DNA of 64,000 bases from Candidatus Brevefilum sp. (GTDB lineage: Bacteria > Chloroflexota > Anaerolineae > Anaerolineales > Anaerolineaceae): contig JARGGB010000001.1 of NCBI GenBank assembly GCA_029210815.1, positions 76,308 to 140,307 of the forward strand, read 5' to 3'. The notes under the pieces are model-generated. The model made no database searches, was not told where the DNA came from, and saw nothing but the letters and a program-made list of their open reading frames with translations. Position 1 is the stretch's first letter; each line of letters opens with the position of its first letter. Both the position numbers and the translations under genes were made by a program. Shown piece by piece: positions 7,837-17,117 of this stretch.

Positions 7837-8712
7837 ATGGAAAATTCATCATTACAATCCTTAATAGGATCATTATTAGCAGTACTGGTCGGGGTAGGTG
7901 TAGGGATTGCCGGCAGCCAGGGAGGCGCAAAGCTTGGCGGTATTTCCCTTATGCTTTTAGCTGTTGCAGGTGCATATTTGATCCAGTGGATCGCTTTTAT
8001 TATCGCTTATCGGTTAAAAACAGAAAAGTTTTATGACCTGACCGGCACAATAACCTATGTGAGCCTGACAACATTGCTCGTTCTCATGGTACCAAACATT
8101 GATGATCGGGCAGTCTTATTACTCGTTCTGGTGGTTGTTTGGTCCGCTCGTTTGGGCACATTCTTGTTTACCCGCGTTATAGGAGAGGGTAAGGACAGCC
8201 GTTTTGACGAAATCAAGGTGTCTTTTGGCAAGTTCCTCCTCACATGGACCCTGCAGGGTTTATGGGTAACATTCACAGCAGCAGCAAGCTGGGCTGCCAT
8301 CACATCAACCGTTCGCAAAGATTTAGGCTGGCTTGCTGTGATTGGCCTCTTGATCTGGGGCGTCGGATTTTTCTTCGAACTGGTTTCCGATACACAAAAA
8401 AGCCGCTTCAAAACCAATCCAGAGAATGAGGGCAAATTCATCCAGGAAGGCTTATGGGCCTGGTCACGCCATCCCAATTATTTTGGTGAAATCGTCATTT
8501 GGATTGGTGTCGCATTAATCGCACTGCCTGTTCTCAAAGGTTGGGCATTGCTAACCCTGATCTCACCCATATGGGTCATCATCCAATTGACGGTGATTAG
8601 CGGCATCCCTATGTTAGAGAAAAAATCCGATAAACGCTGGGGCGGACAGGAAGCTTACGAAATGTATAAGAAAAATACACCCGTTCTGATTCCACGCTCG
8701 CCGAGAAAATAA
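7837..8712 (+). CDS. DUF1295 membrane protein (steroid 5-alpha-reductase-like)
   Basis: A 291-residue polytopic membrane protein with about seven hydrophobic helices. The C-terminal GLWAWSRHPNYFGEI motif and the following PMLEKKSDKRW segment define the DUF1295/steroid 5-alpha-reductase-like group, whose conserved basic/His region binds a nucleotide or methyl donor in related enzymes. In bacteria the substrate is unknown, probably a lipid or isoprenoid. The gene is monocistronic, with its own promoter and a terminator at 8733. Confidence 0.8.
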   Translation: MENSSLQSLIGSLLAVLVGVGVGIAGSQGGAKLGGISLMLLAVAGAYLIQWIAFIIAYRLKTEKFYDLTGTITYVSLTTLLVLMVPNIDDRAVLLLVLVVVWSARLGTFLFTRVIGEGKDSRFDEIKVSFGKFLLTWTLQGLWVTFTAAASWAAITSTVRKDLGWLAVIGLLIWGVGFFFELVSDTQKSRFKTNPENEGKFIQEGLWAWSRHPNYFGEIVIWIGVALIALPVLKGWALLTLISPIWVIIQLTVISGIPMLEKKSDKRWGGQEAYEMYKKNTPVLIPRSPRK

Positions 8713-8732
8713 CAATTTTAATCAAAACAAAT

Positions 8733-8773
8733 AAGGTGGTAAGTCTTCACTCTCGAGGTTTGCCACCTTTTTT
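8733..8773 (+). terminator. Rho-independent terminator
   Basis: AAGGTGG (8733-8739) pairs with CCACCTT (8763-8769), extended by weaker inner pairs and followed by a run of six T. It closes the DUF1295 gene. Confidence 0.7.
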
Positions 8774-8809
8774 AACCCTTCTGACTTAAACAAATCCAGA
8801 CAGCCCAAC

Positions 8810-8838
8810 TTGACAAGTATTTATTCAGATAATAGGAT
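8810..8838 (+). promoter_or_regulatory. Possible promoter of the 8936 gene
   Basis: TTGACA (8810-8815), a 17-base spacer, then TAGGAT (8833-8838). It lies about 100 bases before the start codon. Confidence 0.4.
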
Positions 8839-8935
8839 TATCCAATGTTGTACCCAGTCCGTTTGAAAATAAATTTATAAAAAATCCTTGGACGGACAAA
8901 GTTAGAGGTAATAAACACAACAGAAAATTATACAG

Positions 8936-9511
8936 ATGATAAAAAAATTGACTGAACGTCACCCCAAAATATTCAACAAGACCAATGTGGCTAAGCTAAT
9001 AGCACTTTTTGTCGTTCTCGCGATTGCCGTTTGGGGATCCATGAAACTTGATTTCAATGACGTTAAAGCTTTCATCGAGCAGAATCAAAGCCAGGCAATC
9101 CTCATCAGCCTTTTGGTTTACATTTTATTCGGGTTCACATTTTTACCATCCATTCCATTAACCTTGTTTATTGCCGCCCTGATCGGTCCGCTTCAAGCAG
9201 CGCTGGTAGCTGCATTGGGCAACACAATTGCGTCACTTTTCGAATACCAAATTGGAAAAACCGTTGGCGATGTGATGGCGTTTGAAGATTTTAAGGCCAG
9301 TTTGCCGATGGGTCTCGATAAATTACCTGTTGATTCCCCGCTTTTTATGCTTGGGGCACGCAGTATTCCCGCTGGCGCACGAGCATTCAGTGTGGTTTGC
9401 GGTGCCTACCAGGTACACATGCCGACCTATTTATGGACAACCTCCCTGATGTATTTTTTAAGCTCTGTCATATTGACCTTTGGTGGCGTCAAATTAATCA
9501 ATCTTCTTTAA
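8936..9511 (+). CDS. TVP38/TMEM64-family (VTT domain) membrane protein
   Basis: A 191-residue inner-membrane protein with an N-terminal anchor (about 20-40) and a VTT/SNARE-associated domain containing the reentrant pattern FTFLPSIPLTLFIAALIGP and later ARSIPAGARAFSVVCGAY. The DedA/TVP38 superfamily takes part in lipid scrambling or membrane homeostasis; the specific role here is unknown. It is followed after 36 bases by a cupin gene and may be co-transcribed with it. Confidence 0.75.
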   Translation: MIKKLTERHPKIFNKTNVAKLIALFVVLAIAVWGSMKLDFNDVKAFIEQNQSQAILISLLVYILFGFTFLPSIPLTLFIAALIGPLQAALVAALGNTIASLFEYQIGKTVGDVMAFEDFKASLPMGLDKLPVDSPLFMLGARSIPAGARAFSVVCGAYQVHMPTYLWTTSLMYFLSSVILTFGGVKLINLL

Positions 9512-9547
9512 AAATCAAACAAAACAAAATTGAAGGATGGATCGTTT

Positions 9548-9874
9548 ATGATCGAAACAGTATTCACACTCTCGAATCACATTGACCGAACGGTAGAAAA
9601 AGTCATCCAGGATGATAATCTTGATTACATTCACATGTTGTTTAACAAAGACGAAGGTTTGCCCCTGCACTATTCAAATTCAAATGTGTACATGACGGTC
9701 CTTCGTGGCAATCTCTCCATTGCGCTTGATGACCAGGGAGTGCATGTTTACCCCGGTGGAACCCTTTTAAAAATCCCCTATAAAACCAAAATGAACGTTC
9801 AAAATATGCATGATGAGATGCTTGAACTGCTGGCAATCAAAGCACCTGCCCCCAAGAATTACCCAAAAGAATGA
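9548..9874 (+). CDS. Small cupin-domain protein
   Basis: A 108-residue single-domain cupin: DEGLPLHYSNSNVYMTVLRGNLSIALD corresponds to the first cupin motif and VYPGGTLLKIPYKTKM to the second. The usual metal-binding His set is incomplete, so metal binding is uncertain. The ATG at 9548 is preferred over the in-frame TTG at 9530 because GAAGGA lies at 9532-9537. Function unknown; small cupins often bind sugars or act as sensors. Confidence 0.65.
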   Translation: MIETVFTLSNHIDRTVEKVIQDDNLDYIHMLFNKDEGLPLHYSNSNVYMTVLRGNLSIALDDQGVHVYPGGTLLKIPYKTKMNVQNMHDEMLELLAIKAPAPKNYPKE

Positions 9875-9915
9875 ATTTTTGTAGATTTAATCCAACCCGA
9901 ACTATCAGTTAAAGC

Positions 9916-9942
9916 AAAAAAAAGCCCAAATGGGCTTTTTTT
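9916..9942. terminator. Bidirectional-type terminator
   Basis: A-run, AGCCCA, short loop, TGGGCT and T-run: the 27 bases form an almost perfect palindrome, able to terminate from either side. It closes the cupin gene. Confidence 0.85.
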
Positions 9943-9946
9943 GATG

Positions 9947-9981
9947 GGGTGCCTTAATCGAGTCGAAGCCTCAACCTCCTC
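9947..9981 (-). repeat. Degenerate tRNA-His 3'-end fragment
   Basis: These 35 bases align without gaps to 14215-14249, the T-arm and acceptor end of the tRNA-His gene, with 30 of 35 identical and in the same orientation. The rest of the tRNA is absent. Such displaced 3' ends are typical of attachment-site duplications left by tRNA-targeting integrases. Confidence 0.7.
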
Positions 9982-10105
9982 CAAAATATCAAATAACCAA
10001 TTCATATTTCACATCATGAACATTACAGTTTACTGCGAAATCTGAACGCAAAATTTTACACAAATACCCTTTGCAAATTAAAGGACTTTATCCCCTTTAA
10101 ATGAA

Positions 10106-10342
10106 TTAGGATTTAAGGTTTCTTATCAACTTTTGATATTCTTCCTCATCAATTTCACCGCGAGCATATCGCTCTTGTAATATATCCAATAAAGAATCCT
10201 CTACCTTGGTTGAAGGAGCATCATTGGAGCGCTGTTTGAGGAAATCTGGTCGCCGACCTGAAAAATAAGCGATGACCCCAATTACCAAAACAAGAACGAT
10301 CAGACCTCCAAAAACAAGGAATATCAGTCCAAAGAACATCAT
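10106..10342 (-). CDS. Small membrane protein with SHOCT domain
   Basis: A 78-residue protein with one N-terminal transmembrane helix (about 3-28) and a C-terminal SHOCT domain (LLDILQERYARGEIDEEEYQKL). SHOCT modules are short oligomerisation tails common on small membrane proteins, often next to copper-resistance genes. Here the gene lies directly downstream of the CopB-like pump on the same strand, about 157 bases away. Confidence 0.8.
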   Translation of the reverse strand: MMFFGLIFLVFGGLIVLVLVIGVIAYFSGRRPDFLKQRSNDAPSTKVEDSLLDILQERYARGEIDEEEYQKLIRNLKS

Positions 10343-10499
10343 TTTTTACCTTTCTACAGAATTCTTGAAAACATTATTAATACATTTGGATTCTGACATA
10401 TAATCATCAAGAATTCCTAAAGAAAGTGCAAAGATCAATTAAAGAATGCTTTCAGTGGGACGAAAACCCTGATGGTCACTACAGACCGTTTCCTCACAT

Positions 10500-12719
10500 C
10501 TATTCTGGCAGTTCATGTCTGCGAAGCAGTTGTGCGTTAATTGCAACAATGACTGTGCTCATAGACATTAGCAAGGCTCCAACTGCTGGAGAAAGAAGGA
10601 AACCAAATGGCGCCAGCACACCAGCCGCCAAAGGAATAGCAAATATATTGTAGCCTGCAGCCCACCAAAGATTCTGAACCATTTTACGATAGCTGGCTTT
10701 ACTGAGGTCAAAAATTTTCACAACATCCATCGGGTTATCTTTGACCAGGATAATACCAGCTGATTCAATGGCCACATCTGTGCCGCTTCCAATCGCAATG
10801 CCGACATCTGCTCTCGTCAATGCTGGTGCATCATTCACCCCGTCACCAACCATAGCGACCTTCAAGCCCTTTTCCTGTAATTCGATCACTTTACGATCTT
10901 TGTTCTCTGGCAGCACCTCTGCATAGTATGTATCAATTCCCAGCTCCTCTGCCACTGATTTAGCCACCGCTTCGCTGTCTCCTGTTAGCATGGCAACTTC
11001 AATTTTCATTTCGTGGAGGCGCTCAACAACCTCCTTGCTGTTTGCTCGAATAACATCAGCGAGGGAAAACGCAGCAGTCACATGCGGTCCTTCTGGGCCT
11101 TCCTGAACAAGATAAACAACACTCTGGCCCTTTTTATTTGCCTCCTCCTCAAATTCTGAAATCTTTTTGGGAAGTTCGATATCCAACATTTCTAATAGAC
11201 GTGGACCGCCGACATAAACGGTATTGTTCTGGAAACTTGCACGAACACCTCGTCCCTCAAGTGCCTTAAAATCTGACACTTCTGGCAAGTTCAGTTTCTT
11301 TTCATCTGCCGATTTTCGAATACCCCTTGCTATAGTATGTTCCGAATCGCCTTCGATGGCTGCGGTTAATGCCAATGCGTCTTCATCGCTTATGCCATCA
11401 ATCGTTTGAATGCCCACAACGCCAAATTTGCCTTCGGTCAATGTTCCCGTTTTATCAAACACGATAATGTCAATCTCTCGCGATTCTTCTAAAGCAAGCC
11501 TGTCTCGCACAAGGATTCCATTTTGAGCGCCCATTGCTGTTGTGATGGCCACAACGAGTGGTACCGCAAGACCTAGTGCATGCGGGCAGGCAATCACCAA
11601 AACTGTGGCTACCCTTGCTACGACTGCTACATCAAAACCTACGGCGATTATCCATGCAATAGCAGTAATGACCGCCGAACCAAGCGCAATATAAAACAAC
11701 CATCCCGCCGCTTTATCCGCCAATATCTGCGTATTGGATTTGCTCTTCTGAGCCTCATTCACCATACGCATGATTCCCGCCAATGCAGTTTCATCACCTG
11801 TGGCAGTGACACGAACTCGCAAACTGCCAGACCCATTGATGGTTCCAGCGATTACTTTATCGTTAGGTGATTTTTTCACTGGGCGGGACTCACCTGTAAT
11901 CATCGCTTCATTTACATCCGAGGTGCCTTCTTCAACTTCACCATCTGCTGGTATACTGGCGCCGGGGCGCACTAAGAGAAGATCCCCACTGGATAAATCG
12001 CTGACAGGGACGGTTTCACGATTGCCCGCGTCATCAATGCGTTCTGCGGTATCCGGCAGTAATTTTGCCAGTTCTTGTAAAGCGCCTGAGGCTTGCCGGA
12101 TGCTCCGCATTTCGATCCAATGACCAAGAAGCATGATGTCGATAAGTGTAACCAATTCCCAAAAAAAGGTTGTGCTTGTTGGCATGAACAGTGCGGCAAG
12201 ACTGTACACAAAAGCCACGATTATCGCCAGGGATATCAAAGTCATCATTCCCGGTTTTCGGTTTTTAATTTCGGGTACCGCCATTTTTATAAAAGGTAAT
12301 CCGCCGTAAAAGAAGACAATCACTGAAAATACAGGTGTGATCCATCGAATACCGGGAAAATCTGGCAGATTATATCCCAAGAAATTCGAAATGGTTGGGC
12401 TGAAAATTAAAACAGGGATGGAAATTAAAAGAGAAATCCAAAACTTGCGCCGAAACATTTCCTCGTGGCCGGTATGGTCGACATGCTCTCCATGACCTTC
12501 GTGCTCTCCGTCACCATTATGCTCCCCATGACTTTCGTGCCCAGCATGACCTTCGTGCTCTACGTGACCATCATGCTCCCCATGACTTTCGTGCCCAGCA
12601 TAACCTTCGTGCTCTGAAATAGATTCATGATTTTCCATATCATGCCTTGTAATGTCTTTCTCCATATTTTTCGTGGTTTCTTCCCGTTCGTGTTGATGAG
12701 AATTATCCATCATATTCAC
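10500..12719 (-). CDS. copB: CopB-like heavy-metal P-type ATPase
   Basis: A 739-residue P1B-type ATPase. The first 90 residues form a cytosolic His-rich tail with about 2.5 near-identical 18-residue repeats ([13 protein letters not shown]...). The pump core follows with the TGES actuator motif, CPH in the ion-pathway helix ([11 protein letters not shown]), the phosphorylation site DKTGTLTEG, the nucleotide-domain HP-like GDSEHTIAR and GDGVNDAPA. The CPH triad and His-rich N terminus point to the CopB/P1B-3 group exporting Cu(I/II) or Ag across the inner membrane. No CXXC metal-binding domain is present. It lies inside the putative tRNA-bounded island; a related pump survives only as a relic at 522-742. 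Confidence 0.92.
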   Translation of the reverse strand: MNMMDNSHQHEREETTKNMEKDITRHDMENHESISEHEGYAGHESHGEHDGHVEHEGHAGHESHGEHNGDGEHEGHGEHVDHTGHEEMFRRKFWISLLISIPVLIFSPTISNFLGYNLPDFPGIRWITPVFSVIVFFYGGLPFIKMAVPEIKNRKPGMMTLISLAIIVAFVYSLAALFMPTSTTFFWELVTLIDIMLLGHWIEMRSIRQASGALQELAKLLPDTAERIDDAGNRETVPVSDLSSGDLLLVRPGASIPADGEVEEGTSDVNEAMITGESRPVKKSPNDKVIAGTINGSGSLRVRVTATGDETALAGIMRMVNEAQKSKSNTQILADKAAGWLFYIALGSAVITAIAWIIAVGFDVAVVARVATVLVIACPHALGLAVPLVVAITTAMGAQNGILVRDRLALEESREIDIIVFDKTGTLTEGKFGVVGIQTIDGISDEDALALTAAIEGDSEHTIARGIRKSADEKKLNLPEVSDFKALEGRGVRASFQNNTVYVGGPRLLEMLDIELPKKISEFEEEANKKGQSVVYLVQEGPEGPHVTAAFSLADVIRANSKEVVERLHEMKIEVAMLTGDSEAVAKSVAEELGIDTYYAEVLPENKDRKVIELQEKGLKVAMVGDGVNDAPALTRADVGIAIGSGTDVAIESAGIILVKDNPMDVVKIFDLSKASYRKMVQNLWWAAGYNIFAIPLAAGVLAPFGFLLSPAVGALLMSMSTVIVAINAQLLRRHELPE
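12504..12611 (-). repeat. Two 54-bp tandem repeats in the His-rich tail
   Basis: Encodes residues 37-72 of the CopB-like pump as two 18-residue units, [13 protein letters not shown] and [13 protein letters not shown] plus spacers, with a shortened third unit to about residue 87. The repetition is also clear at the DNA level, so the number of units may vary by slippage. Confidence 0.85.
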
Positions 12720-13250
12720 CTTAACTCCTTATTTAGACTATTATTATCTATTATACCGGATTTTTTACCACTTTTATTAAATTAATATAAAAAATCATGT
12801 TAATTGATAAAATATTTTGTGTGTTTCGCCGATAATTTTAAATGCTCTCATACAAATAGCAATCATGATCCACCAATCTGGATCTTAAAATTTTACACCA
12901 GCCTTACTGTTTAGTAGTCGAAAAATAATGAAATAAAGTCATTTTGATAAAAATGATAAAAAAATGGAAAACAAGGCTCAGCGTCACCAAATAAAGGAAA
13001 TGAATTGGTTAATTAAAGATATCCTAAAAAAAATGGCTTTGCAACCACAGAAGAGGCTGTCGAACAACGATCGATACAAGATTTTTAGAGTTCCCTGGAT
13101 TGAGTTGAGCAGGAATTTACTTAAATCAATAAAACCTTACTTCTGATTGGGTAATAATTTGCAGAAATTCCAAGGCTTAGAATTGATTTTTATGATGTGA
13201 CATGAATGGCACTCAACCAACCCAAATTTCATGATCAGTGTAACCTGCAA
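12720..13250. other. AT-rich intergenic stretch
   Basis: About 530 bases without a convincing gene. Close to the pump start, a minus-strand TATAAT at 12750-12755 could serve as its -10, but no good -35 is visible. A 60-codon plus-strand frame at 12964-13146 has no ribosome site or recognisable content and is not called. Confidence 0.5.
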
Positions 13251-13775
13251 CTAATTTAACCTCATAAGATATTCCGCCAGATCCTCAAGGTCTTCATCGC
13301 CGATATTCCATCTAGGCATATCTTCGCTGAGCGGTTCACCATCAGGGTGTTCACCCTCTACTACTGCCAGCCGGAAAAGTTTAAGATCATACTCACCACC
13401 ACCATGGCCTTCTTCATCATCACCATGCCCCTCATCTCCTTCACTGGCCAGTGAATCCCAGCGGATATCGGGTGCGTCCATAAACTGCATACCCATCATT
13501 GCATGCAATCCCCCTTGTGCATCTGGACCATGACAGGAGGCGCAAGCTAAATACCCACCTCCCATCATCACGCTGGAGGGTGGCCCACCAGAATATGTGA
13601 TTCTGGCATCTCTCTCACTTGAAGACGTGAAGTAAATCCGCTCGCCATTCGAATCAAAGGCACCTTCTCCCCATCCTGTGCCTGTTCTTCTCTGAAATAC
13701 CGTACAGGCATCAAGTAAAACAATTAACAAAAGCCCAAAGCCAAATATCAAGGTAATCCTGGTTACTTTTTTCAT
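13251..13775 (-). CDS. Cytochrome c-type lipoprotein with acidic/His insert
   Basis: A 174-residue exported protein. Residues 1-24 form a lipoprotein signal ending in LLDAC, so it should be anchored on the outer face of the membrane. A CASCHG heme c site follows at about residue 78, with a Met (DMPRWNI) near the C terminus as the likely second axial ligand and LAEYLMRLN as the final helix. Between them sits a DEGHGDDEEGHGGGEYD insert rich in Asp, Glu and His, possibly metal-binding. It may pass electrons or sense copper beside the CopB-like pump; its role is not established. No cytochrome c maturation genes are in the window. Confidence 0.8.
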   Translation of the reverse strand: MKKVTRITLIFGFGLLLIVLLDACTVFQRRTGTGWGEGAFDSNGERIYFTSSSERDARITYSGGPPSSVMMGGGYLACASCHGPDAQGGLHAMMGMQFMDAPDIRWDSLASEGDEGHGDDEEGHGGGEYDLKLFRLAVVEGEHPDGEPLSEDMPRWNIGDEDLEDLAEYLMRLN

Positions 13776-14159
13776 TTCCTCACTCTCCTAAACAAACTAC
13801 CGCTTTGTTTTCAATATTAATATTCCAGATCAATTAAAGAGTTCACAATAGGATGCGTGAAAAAGACCGATAATAACATATGTAAAATGCTGAAAAAACC
13901 TTAGAAATCATAATGAAAATTCAATTCCAAACGTGAATAATTAATTATAACCGACGGATAAACAATCTCAAAATAATTCTTGAATAACGATCATGACGAA
14001 AAATAGTGACATCCGCAAACGAAAGTTTTCAGATTTCCAAATTCCATTTAGAAATCCAGCGAAAATGCAGCCTGTTTGATTTGTATTGAACCATGTGATT
14101 ATTCAATTCTTTCAATCTTTTCGAATTGATTTAACAAGCGAATTAGGAATTTCTCCATC
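13776..14159. other. AT-rich intergenic stretch
   Basis: I see no gene, RNA or clear repeat here. It separates the cytochrome c gene from the hisS/tRNA-His terminator. Confidence 0.5.
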
Positions 14160-14185
14160 AAAAAACCCCCCATTTTTGGGAGGTT
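14160..14185 (-). terminator. Terminator of hisS/tRNA-His
   Basis: On the minus strand AACCTCCC, a short A-rich loop, GGGGGGTT and a T-run form a strong hairpin (one G-U pair). It lies 30 bases beyond the tRNA end. Confidence 0.8.
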
Positions 14186-14215
14186 CGTTGGCTTGACGCG
14201 TTTTATTTGTTGTTG

Positions 14216-14289
14216 GGTGCCTGAAGGGGGTCGAACCCTCAACCTCCTCATCCACAGTGAGGCGCTCTAACCATTGAGCTACAGGCACC
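14216..14289 (-). tRNA. tRNA-His (GTG)
   Basis: On the minus strand the sequence begins GGTGCCTGTAGCTC and ends GTTCGACCCCCTTCAGGCACC. It folds as a cloverleaf with a GTG anticodon in the loop CTGTGGA. The extra 5' G at -1 opposite C73, the identity element of tRNA-His, is present. CCA is not encoded. It lies 26 bases downstream of hisS on the same strand, so synthetase and tRNA probably share a transcript. Confidence 0.93.
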
Positions 14290-14314
14290 ATATTCAATCC
14301 CTAATTTTATCACA

Positions 14315-15592
14315 TCAAGGAAGGGATGGCAAGAATTTCTCGATCTGCTTTATCAGCTCACTGCGTCCTATCGTCACCTGGTCACGTGTCTTGAGATTCT
14401 TAACAGCGACCAGATTCTCATTCAGTTCATCCGGACCTAATATCACTGCCACTGAGATATCCAATTTATCGGCATACTTAAACTGCTTGCCAAGCTTATC
14501 TGCCTCAGGGTAAACCGCAGCACGATAACCAGCCATCCTGATTTCTTCAGCAATTTTTAAGGACTCAGGCAACATTGTTTCATCAAATACCGTCACCAGG
14601 ACTTGCGGCTTGTGACCCAATTTTTCAGGGATCACACCAGCATCTCGCAATACCAGCTCAATAACGACATCGCCCATGGCAAATCCGACGCCAGGCAGGC
14701 GATTCCCGCCGACATCCGAAACCAGGTTATCATAACGCCCGCCACCTAAGATCGCCCTGGACGCGCCACCCAGCTCAAATGCCTCAAAAACAGTGCCGGT
14801 GTAATAATCCAGGCCACGGATAACCTTTGGACTATAAGTTACGTAGTCCTCAACACCGAAGATTTTAATTAACTCGAAAAATTCGACAAGTTCATCGGAT
14901 TTCATAAAGAGATCCTGGTCATTGACCAGGTTCAGCAGTCCGTCAACCTGTCCTTCGGTCAAGCCAATTTCAAGGGCATAAGCACGCCATTCCTTCTCGG
15001 AAAGCTTATCCAGTTTATCAACAACCTTAAACACATCGTGACGCAATTCTTTTGCAATATTAATCGTTGAAAGGGCGTCATCCATCAAACGCCGGTTATT
15101 AACAAAAATCTGCACCTGATCCGATGAAAGCCCGGTTTCTTTCAAAAAACTCGCTGCAACAGCAACGATTTCCGCATCCGCTGCCACCGCTTCTGTTCCT
15201 ACCAGGTCAATATTCCACTGAAAAAATTCTCTTGTCCTGCCACGCTGCGGGTTTTCATAACGCCAAAAAGGACCAATGGACCACCATCGCAAGGGCATCG
15301 GAATTTCATATTGACGCTGCGCCACCATACGAGCCAGTGTCGGTGTAAGCTCAGGACGAAGTGTGAGCATATCATCACCCGGGGATGAAAATACAAAAGC
15401 CTGCTCTTTGACCAGTTCTTCACCGGATTTTGCAGCATAAAGATCGATAAATTCTAAACAGGGACCGTCGAATTCCTGGTAACCAAACCGCGTCGAAACA
15501 TCCCGGATGATGTCAAACATCCATCGCCGAACAGCCATCTCATCAGGGTAAAAATCTCTTGTGCCCTTAACACTTCTAACAATATCTGCCAT
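14315..15592 (-). CDS. hisS: Histidyl-tRNA synthetase
   Basis: A 425-residue class II synthetase that charges tRNA-His. Motif 1 lies near the N terminus (GTRDFYPDEM). Motif 2 appears as GPFWRYENPQRGRTREFFQWNID. The HisA-type histidine site reads GLDYYTGTVFE with GGGRYDNL after it, and motif 3 is GVGFAMGDVVIE. The C-terminal anticodon-binding domain (about 330-425) ends the protein. Length is normal for the family. Confidence 0.97.
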   Translation of the reverse strand: MADIVRSVKGTRDFYPDEMAVRRWMFDIIRDVSTRFGYQEFDGPCLEFIDLYAAKSGEELVKEQAFVFSSPGDDMLTLRPELTPTLARMVAQRQYEIPMPLRWWSIGPFWRYENPQRGRTREFFQWNIDLVGTEAVAADAEIVAVAASFLKETGLSSDQVQIFVNNRRLMDDALSTINIAKELRHDVFKVVDKLDKLSEKEWRAYALEIGLTEGQVDGLLNLVNDQDLFMKSDELVEFFELIKIFGVEDYVTYSPKVIRGLDYYTGTVFEAFELGGASRAILGGGRYDNLVSDVGGNRLPGVGFAMGDVVIELVLRDAGVIPEKLGHKPQVLVTVFDETMLPESLKIAEEIRMAGYRAAVYPEADKLGKQFKYADKLDISVAVILGPDELNENLVAVKNLKTRDQVTIGRSELIKQIEKFLPSLP

Positions 15593-15734
15593 AAATTCCT
15601 CAATATCTTATTTTCATCATTGTTTCGTAGACAATTTTACCCGTTTTTTACCAATTCGCATTTTGAAGACAAACTAATTTCAAATTTTACGATAGAATAA
15701 AAGCGTCATTGATATCTATGAGTAAAAGGACATT

Positions 15735-16103
15735 ATGAAATTAACAGAAATAGTCGACTTAATTAACGGCGAATTATTAACACAGGAAGAAGATTACAAA
15801 AAAGATATTACCGGTGCAATGGGTGCTGATCTGATGAGTGATGTTTTGGCTTCCATAAAACCAGAAGCAGCATTGCTCACAGGTTTATGTAACCCACAGG
15901 TTGTTCGCACAGCTTTAATTGCTGATATTCGAACGATTATCTTTGTGCGCGGGAAAAACCCTGATCGTGAAACAATCAGAATTGCCAATGAAGAACAAAT
16001 TCCCCTGATAACGACAAGCCTTGGCATGTTTGAAGCCTGCGGAATTCTACACAAAGCGGGTTTACTAAGTTATGAACTGCCTGCCAATGACGACTGCGCG
16101 TAA
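15735..16103 (+). CDS. DRTGG-domain protein 1
   Basis: A 122-residue protein consisting of one DRTGG domain: an N-terminal MKLTEIVDLINGEL helix, the MGADLMSDVLA segment, and a C-terminal ITTSLGMFEACGILHKAGL. DRTGG domains occur with CBS domains and phosphotransacetylase and are thought to bind a nucleotide or adenylate ligand. It opens a four-gene module (DRTGG, CBS-HATPase, DRTGG, PHP) directly upstream of the hydrogenase operon, an arrangement I recall from HydABC-type hydrogenase loci in other anaerobes. A regulatory role is inferred. Confidence 0.75.
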   Translation: MKLTEIVDLINGELLTQEEDYKKDITGAMGADLMSDVLASIKPEAALLTGLCNPQVVRTALIADIRTIIFVRGKNPDRETIRIANEEQIPLITTSLGMFEACGILHKAGLLSYELPANDDCA

Positions 16104-16117
16104 AAGGTAAATATGCC

Positions 16118-17089
16118 ATGACAGACGAACATCCACGGGTTTCAGACGAATTTGCCAAGAGCATTACCAGAACCGAAGAACTCGCATATGAACTTCGTAT
16201 CCATGAGGTAATGAGCGAGAACGTCCACTGCCTCCCGCCTGACATCAAATTGGAAGAAGCACTGGATATCTTTCAAAAAGAAAGGTTCTCAGGTGCACCG
16301 GTTATCACTAATGGTGATTTGGTTGGGCTTATCAGCATAGAAGACCTGATCCGGGCATTACGATCAGGGAACCTGGACGTTAATGTTAGTGAATATATGA
16401 CGACCAAAGTTGTCACTGTTCACGAATATGACCCGGTTGTTGAGGCGCTAAAAACCTTTTCCAGAACAAATTTTGGCCGCCTTCCCGTACTTGATAAACA
16501 AGGCAAACTGGTTGGTATCATCACCAAAGGGGACATATCCAATGGCTTATTAACAGCTTTGCAAAGGGACTACCATGCAGAAGAGCTGATCCGGTATCGC
16601 GCCAGTCACTTATTTGAAGATATTGTTTCCCATCGAACAAGTCTCATCCTGAGATACGAGATTCGAAAAGGAGATTTTATTCACGGCGGCAATGCGTCAA
16701 GCAATATTAAAAGGGCTTTGTTGAGATTAGGCGCTACGCCACAGATTGCCAGGCGCTGCGGTATTGCAGTTTATGAAGCAGAAATGAACCTGATCATTCA
16801 CACCAACCACGGCGGCTCCCTTCGTGTTGAGGTCGAACCCCACAAAATCACCATGGAAGCCTATGACGACGGTCCAGGCATTGAGGACGTTGAACAGGCG
16901 ATGAAGCCAGGTTACTCAACAGCCACCAACGAAATCCGTGAAATGGGTTTTGGCGCCGGGATGGGCTTGGTTAATATTAAGCGCTGTGTGGACGAAATGC
17001 GCTTGATCTCTTCAAGAGACCGCGGCACCAATTTATACATGATCATGTACCTTGATGATAAAGATAATACTTTAAATACTGTTAATTGA
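16118..17089 (+). CDS. CBS-pair protein with HATPase domain
   Basis: A 323-residue cytosolic protein. Two CBS domains (about 28-85 and 90-150) should bind adenine nucleotides. The C-terminal third is a GHKL ATPase fold of the anti-sigma/serine-kinase type, with DDGPGIEDVEQA as the G1 box and GFGAGMGLVNIKR as the G2 box. No histidine phosphoacceptor box or receiver is present, so it is not a normal two-component kinase. It may sense ATP/AMP and phosphorylate or sequester a partner. It sits between two DRTGG genes 14 and 28 bases away. Confidence 0.8.
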   Translation: MTDEHPRVSDEFAKSITRTEELAYELRIHEVMSENVHCLPPDIKLEEALDIFQKERFSGAPVITNGDLVGLISIEDLIRALRSGNLDVNVSEYMTTKVVTVHEYDPVVEALKTFSRTNFGRLPVLDKQGKLVGIITKGDISNGLLTALQRDYHAEELIRYRASHLFEDIVSHRTSLILRYEIRKGDFIHGGNASSNIKRALLRLGATPQIARRCGIAVYEAEMNLIIHTNHGGSLRVEVEPHKITMEAYDDGPGIEDVEQAMKPGYSTATNEIREMGFGAGMGLVNIKRCVDEMRLISSRDRGTNLYMIMYLDDKDNTLNTVN

Positions 17090-17117
17090 ACCCTCACCAT
17101 AAAAGAATTGAGACACT

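Noticed and set aside
12465-12624. Possible CRISPR-like array
   Set aside because: The repeats are in frame inside the CopB-like gene and encode His-rich units without unique spacers.
12964-13146. A 60-codon plus-strand frame in the AT-rich gap
   Set aside because: Low-complexity Lys-rich content, no ribosome site, no neighbour link; expected by chance.
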